Origin: an uncultured Clostridia bacterium
Lineage (GTDB): Bacteria; Bacillota_A; Clostridia; Peptostreptococcales; Anaerovoracaceae
Direction of reading: 5' to 3'
Assembly: GCA_945873875.1 (NCBI GenBank)
Contig: CAMCER010000026.1
Coordinates: 1 to 7,946 of the forward strand
Length of the DNA: 7,946 bases
Under the pieces are notes generated by a model, which was not told the origin of the DNA, did no database searches, and was given only the letters and a program-made list of their open reading frames with translations. The position numbers and the translations under genes were made by a program. Shown here piece after piece: positions 5,184-7,946 of this stretch; the first letter of the stretch is position 1, and each line of letters starts with the position of its first letter.

Positions 5184-6547
5184 AGAAACTTGAGAAAAGA
5201 GCATTGCTTTGTGTCCTCCTGTCCATCGTGCTCATGGTCGGGATGGGCTACTTCGTGTTTACCTTTGTCACAGAAGGAAACGAGTGGGCGGCCTTCTACA
5301 CCAACCGGGCCGTCAACAGCAACGGGCACCTGGCCCGGGGCACTCTGAAAGACGTCAACGGCACCACCCTGCTGAAAAACCGCCACGGCAACATGATCTT
5401 CAGCGACGACTACGAGACCCGCTGCGCTCTGGTCCATCTGACGGGGGACGACAAAAACAATATCGCTACGGGGGCCAACAACGTCATGGCCGACAAACTC
5501 GTAGGCTACAATATCTTAAACGGCACATACACCTTCGGCGGAGGCGGCCGCATCGTCCGGCTGACGGTGGACGCGGAAGTCTGCAAAGCCGCATACGAAG
5601 CCCTTTACGGGCACTCGGGCACGGTAGGAGTATATAACTACAGGACCGGCGAGATAATCTGCGCCGTAAGCACCCCGGCGTACGACCCGGCGGACCCGCC
5701 TGATCTTTCATCAGACGACACATCCGGGACATACATCAACAGGCTCTTTGCCTGGACCACACCTCCGGGCTCCACTTTCAAGGTTGCGACTACGGCCGCG
5801 GCGCTTGAGAACAAATCCGACGCCCGCAGCTGGCACTACGACTGCAGCGGAGTCCAGGAATACGGCCCGGACAAAGTAACGGACCTTGAAGCTCACGGCA
5901 GCGTGAACCTGAAAGAGGCCCTTGCGGTGTCCTGCAACTGCGGCTTCGGCGAGCTGACTCTTGATCTGGGAGCCGACGTCATGGAAGATGCGGTAGAAAA
6001 ATACGGGCTCACCAAGGTCTATGATATAGACGGCATCAAGACAAAGGCGGGGACCTTCGAGTTCCCTGAAAACGCAGATGTGAATCTGGCATGGGCCGGC
6101 GTCGGGCAGCATAACGATATGATCAACCCGGCAAGCATGATGGTCTTCATGGGCGGCATCGCCAACGGCGGCGAGGCAGTCAGCCCCAAGATCGTGAAGA
6201 GCGTGGAATTCGCCAACGGAAGTTCCGCTGACCTTCTTTCCGCTCCGAGAAGCGAGCAGATAATGGAAAGCGAAACTGCCCTGAGGCTGAGAAAATACAT
6301 GAGAAACAACGTGCGTAAAACTTACGGCGACTGGATGTTCCCGGGGCTGAAAGTATACGCTAAATCCGGAACGGCTGAAGTCGACAAAACCAAAGAGCCT
6401 AACGCGCTGTTTGCGGGCTTTGTCAGAGGAGACGACATGCCGTACGCATTCATAGTTGTAGTTGAAAACGGCGGCTACGGTACAGAGACCGCCGGTACAG
6501 TGGCTAACACAGTGCTTCAGAAGATAAAAGAAGTGAAAGGGAACTGA
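5180..6547 (+). CDS. Class B penicillin-binding transpeptidase, partner of the SEDS protein
   Basis: This encodes 455 aa with an uncleaved N-terminal membrane anchor (about residues 8-30) and an extracytoplasmic body. All three transpeptidase motifs are present: S198-T-F-K201 in PPGSTFK, S251-C-N253, and K395-S-G-T398. It should cross-link glycan strands made by the upstream polymerase. The N-terminal non-catalytic region is short, and overall size resembles the actinobacterial PbpA / short PBP2 type more than large FtsI or PBP2x; no PASTA repeats are visible. The ATG overlaps the previous stop (ATGA) and is preceded by GGAGG within the end of the upstream gene, implying translational coupling and equal supply of the two partners. 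Serine in the third motif (KSGT rather than KTGT) is a known variation. Two cysteines flank the SxN asparagine (SCNC). Confidence 0.95.
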   Translation: MKKLEKRALLCVLLSIVLMVGMGYFVFTFVTEGNEWAAFYTNRAVNSNGHLARGTLKDVNGTTLLKNRHGNMIFSDDYETRCALVHLTGDDKNNIATGANNVMADKLVGYNILNGTYTFGGGGRIVRLTVDAEVCKAAYEALYGHSGTVGVYNYRTGEIICAVSTPAYDPADPPDLSSDDTSGTYINRLFAWTTPPGSTFKVATTAAALENKSDARSWHYDCSGVQEYGPDKVTDLEAHGSVNLKEALAVSCNCGFGELTLDLGADVMEDAVEKYGLTKVYDIDGIKTKAGTFEFPENADVNLAWAGVGQHNDMINPASMMVFMGGIANGGEAVSPKIVKSVEFANGSSADLLSAPRSEQIMESETALRLRKYMRNNVRKTYGDWMFPGLKVYAKSGTAEVDKTKEPNALFAGFVRGDDMPYAFIVVVENGGYGTETAGTVANTVLQKIKEVKGN

Positions 6548-6586
6548 CCTTCCCCGGCCATCGGGCCCGGCGGAGCTTAAGCAGCG

Positions 6587-6601
6587 ACAGACTCAGTCTG
6601 T
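6587..6601. promoter_or_regulatory. Perfect 15-bp palindrome, possible operator
   Basis: ACAGACTCAGTCTGT is a perfect inverted repeat with 7-bp arms around a single C. The single-base centre makes an RNA hairpin unlikely and fits a dimeric protein binding site better. It abuts TATAAC (6601-6606), a possible weak -10 for the small membrane protein gene, but no -35 is evident. Role unproven. Confidence 0.4.
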
Positions 6602-6624
6602 ATAACGATGAAAGGTGACTTAAA

Positions 6625-6867
6625 ATGAGAGATATACTTCTGGCAAGCGGACCTATATATTTTCTGGTCCTGGTGATCGTAGTGATAATACTCGTTCTCG
6701 GGCTTATCATGAAGCGGGCTTCGCGGAAGAAATTCCAGGATGTGAATGTTAACATCTACGATCCGGAAAAAGAAGCAGCCCAAAAGAAAGCTAAAGCCCT
6801 GCAGGCCAAGACAGCAGACGATGCGGCAGAAGCAGATGACGCGGGCGATGGCGCTGAAAAGAAATAA
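6625..6867 (+). CDS. Small single-pass membrane protein of unknown function
   Basis: This encodes 80 aa. The ATG follows AAAGGTGA at suitable distance. Residues about 11-29 are a continuous hydrophobic segment (IYFLVLVIVVIILVLGLIM) followed by KRASRKK, so by the positive-inside rule the C-terminal tail faces the cytoplasm. The tail contains VNVNIYDPEKE and then an Ala/Asp/Lys/Glu-rich, low-complexity end. I recognise no family. It follows the polymerase/transpeptidase pair by 77 bp on the same strand, so an accessory role in wall synthesis is possible but is only positional inference. It may also have its own weak promoter (see palindrome at 6587-6601). Confidence 0.82.
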   Translation: MRDILLASGPIYFLVLVIVVIILVLGLIMKRASRKKFQDVNVNIYDPEKEAAQKKAKALQAKTADDAAEADDAGDGAEKK

Positions 6868-6871
6868 AGTT

Positions 6872-6948
6872 GCCGCAGGCGTTGCGGCTGAAAAGCATCG
6901 CGTCTGACAAACCGAATCTGTGAAAAGACCGATCCGGTCGCGGGTTTG
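6872..6948 (+). promoter_or_regulatory. Structured leader between the small membrane protein and the flavoprotein gene
   Basis: Two structures lie in the 97-bp gap. A simple hairpin GCCGCA/TGCGGC occupies 6872-6888. A two-tier one has outer arms CAAACC (6908-6913) and GGTTTG (6943-6948) enclosing GACCG/CGGTC at 6927-6939. The second ends four bases before the GGGAGG ribosome binding site. Neither has a following T-run, so termination is unlikely. They could be processing or translational control structures or incidental to GC-rich DNA. Confidence 0.35.
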
Positions 6949-6964
6949 CCGCGGGAGGTATGAT

Positions 6965-7825
6965 ATGGAACAGGTAATAATAATCGGAGCCGGCCCGGCC
7001 GGCATATCCGCCTCACTCTACACAGTAAGAGCCGGGATAGATACTCTTATCATCCACAACGGCGGAGGCGCTCTTGAAAAAACGGACAAAATCGAAAATT
7101 ACTACGGTTTCGCTCAGCCGGTCAGCGGGAAAGACCTGCTTGACGCCGGCATGAAACAGGCTGCGCGCCTGGGAGTGAGATTCGCAGAAGAAGAAGTAGT
7201 GAGTCTCGGTTTTGGCGAAAGCCTTCAGGTGATCACCGATAAAACCACTTACGATACGAAAACTGTCATCCTGACCACCGGCTCACCCAGAGCGGTGCCG
7301 AAGATCGAAGGCCTTGCGGGATTTGAAGGCGCGGGCATCAGCTACTGCGCTGTTTGCGATGCTTTCTTCAACCGTGGAAAAGACGTGGCTGTCCTTGGAA
7401 GCGGACAGTTCGCCCTCAACGAGGTAAACGACCTTCTCCCTGTAGCCGGCTCAGTCACGCTGCTCACCAACGGCGATGAGCCCACTGCAGATTTCCCTGC
7501 AGAAGTACAGATAAACAGGAAAAAAATAAGCCGCCTTACTGGCAGCGATCATCTTGAAGCCGTTGAATTCAAAGACGGCTCCAGCCTGGATGTGTTCAGC
7601 GTTTTTGTCGCATACGGAACGGCCGGAAGTGTCGACATGGCGAAAAAACTGGGCATCCTGACAGAAAACAATAAGATCACAGTCGATGAGAACATGGCGA
7701 CAAACGTTCCCGGCGTCTACGCCGCAGGCGACTGCACAGGCGGGATGCTTCAGGTGGCGGCCGCAGTCTACGAAGGCGCGAAGGCCGGTACCTCTGCCGT
7801 GAAATTCATCCGCGAATCAGACTGA
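6965..7825 (+). CDS. Thioredoxin-reductase-like flavoprotein lacking the HRRxxxR motif
   Basis: This encodes 286 aa. The ATG at 6965 follows GGGAGG six bases upstream; an upstream in-frame GTG at 6920 lacks such a site and would add an arginine-rich extension. The N-terminal FAD fold has G8-A-G-P-A-G13. The redox pair is C128-A-V-C131, a thioredoxin-reductase-type CxxC next to the pyridine-nucleotide domain. G145-S-G-Q-F-A-L-N-E153 matches the GxGxxAxxE nucleotide-binding loop, and GVYAAGDC (D256) is the second FAD motif. Relative to E. coli TrxB, the HRRDxFRA segment that binds the NADPH 2'-phosphate is replaced by LLTNGDEP and the following stretch is about ten residues shorter. It therefore belongs to the TrxB-like disulfide reductases, but the electron donor may be NADH, ferredoxin or something else. 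No thioredoxin gene is in the window. It is co-directional with the wall genes, though no functional link is evident. Confidence 0.92.
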   Translation: MEQVIIIGAGPAGISASLYTVRAGIDTLIIHNGGGALEKTDKIENYYGFAQPVSGKDLLDAGMKQAARLGVRFAEEEVVSLGFGESLQVITDKTTYDTKTVILTTGSPRAVPKIEGLAGFEGAGISYCAVCDAFFNRGKDVAVLGSGQFALNEVNDLLPVAGSVTLLTNGDEPTADFPAEVQINRKKISRLTGSDHLEAVEFKDGSSLDVFSVFVAYGTAGSVDMAKKLGILTENNKITVDENMATNVPGVYAAGDCTGGMLQVAAAVYEGAKAGTSAVKFIRESD

Positions 7826-7891
7826 TCCGGCTCCCGAAGCTTTCGATCCATCCGAGGCTTCGCTACACCGGTTCTGATTATCACTTTGATT

Positions 7892-7925
7892 AAAAAACAC
7901 AGCCACGCGTCGAACGCGTGGTTGT
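7892..7925 (-). terminator. Strong hairpin with T6 on the minus strand
   Basis: ACAGCCACGCGT (7899-7910) pairs with ACGCGTGGTTGT (7914-7925), 12 pairs with one G-T, around a 3-nt loop. On the minus strand it is followed by G and then TTTTTT (7897-7892), the form of an intrinsic terminator for a gene entering from the right. It lies 67 bp after the flavoprotein stop and could also slow plus-strand transcripts. Alternatively it is the terminal hairpin of an IS200/IS605-like element beginning here. Confidence 0.72.
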
Positions 7926-7931
7926 TCATAT

Positions 7932-7946
7932 GTGGGTAAAACCCAT
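7932..7946. repeat. Small inverted repeat at the window edge
   Basis: TGGGT (7933-7937) and ACCCA (7941-7945) form a 5-bp stem with an AAA loop, plus a possible G-T pair. It follows the terminator-like hairpin by six bases and may extend beyond the window. Confidence 0.45.

Noticed and set aside
7835..7862. CGAAGC/GCTTCG stem after the flavoprotein gene as its terminator
   Set aside because: It has only 6 pairs with a 16-nt loop and no following T-run.

Overview
The window reads as a chromosomal segment of an anaerobic Gram-positive bacterium, most likely a Clostridia-class Bacillota. This is inferred from the strong GGAGG-type ribosome binding sites, TTG initiation, two paralogous Bacillota-type lipoproteins, a SEDS glycosyltransferase fused to an FHA domain, and a short clostridial-looking thioredoxin-reductase-like flavoprotein. 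Base composition is moderately GC-rich. The genus cannot be read from the sequence alone.

Left third (1-2182), minus strand: a small cytoplasmic protein cut by the window edge (1-278) and two secreted lipoproteins (381-1190 and 1298-2182). The lipoproteins are related to each other: both carry a YKDG...QK motif and end in IDFPxF. They look co-directional, and a long repeat-containing leader with a TATAAT box near 2412-2417 precedes the upstream one.

Middle (about 2183-3269): roughly 1.1 kb without a convincing gene, lying between divergent transcription units. It holds a 3 x 12-bp tandem repeat, a 40-bp direct repeat (36/40 identical), and two composite palindromic elements (2572-2735 and 2858-3029). 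Each element has a hairpin at both ends. The hairpin arms match within an element but differ between elements. The two elements share a core when one is reverse-complemented. These elements are the most unusual part of the window. An extended -10 promoter (TGGTATAAT) and a leader hairpin precede the next gene.

Right half (3270-7825), plus strand: a probable cell-wall operon. It encodes an FHA-SEDS (RodA/FtsW) peptidoglycan polymerase overlapping by ATGA with a class B penicillin-binding transpeptidase, followed by a small single-pass membrane protein and a thioredoxin-reductase-like flavoprotein that lacks the usual second NADPH motif. The first two form a classical polymerase/transpeptidase pair, and the FHA domain suggests Ser/Thr-kinase control of wall growth. 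The right edge (7890-7946) has a strong hairpin with a T-run on the minus strand and a second small hairpin. It is either the terminator of a convergent gene outside the window or the end of an IS200/IS605-like element.
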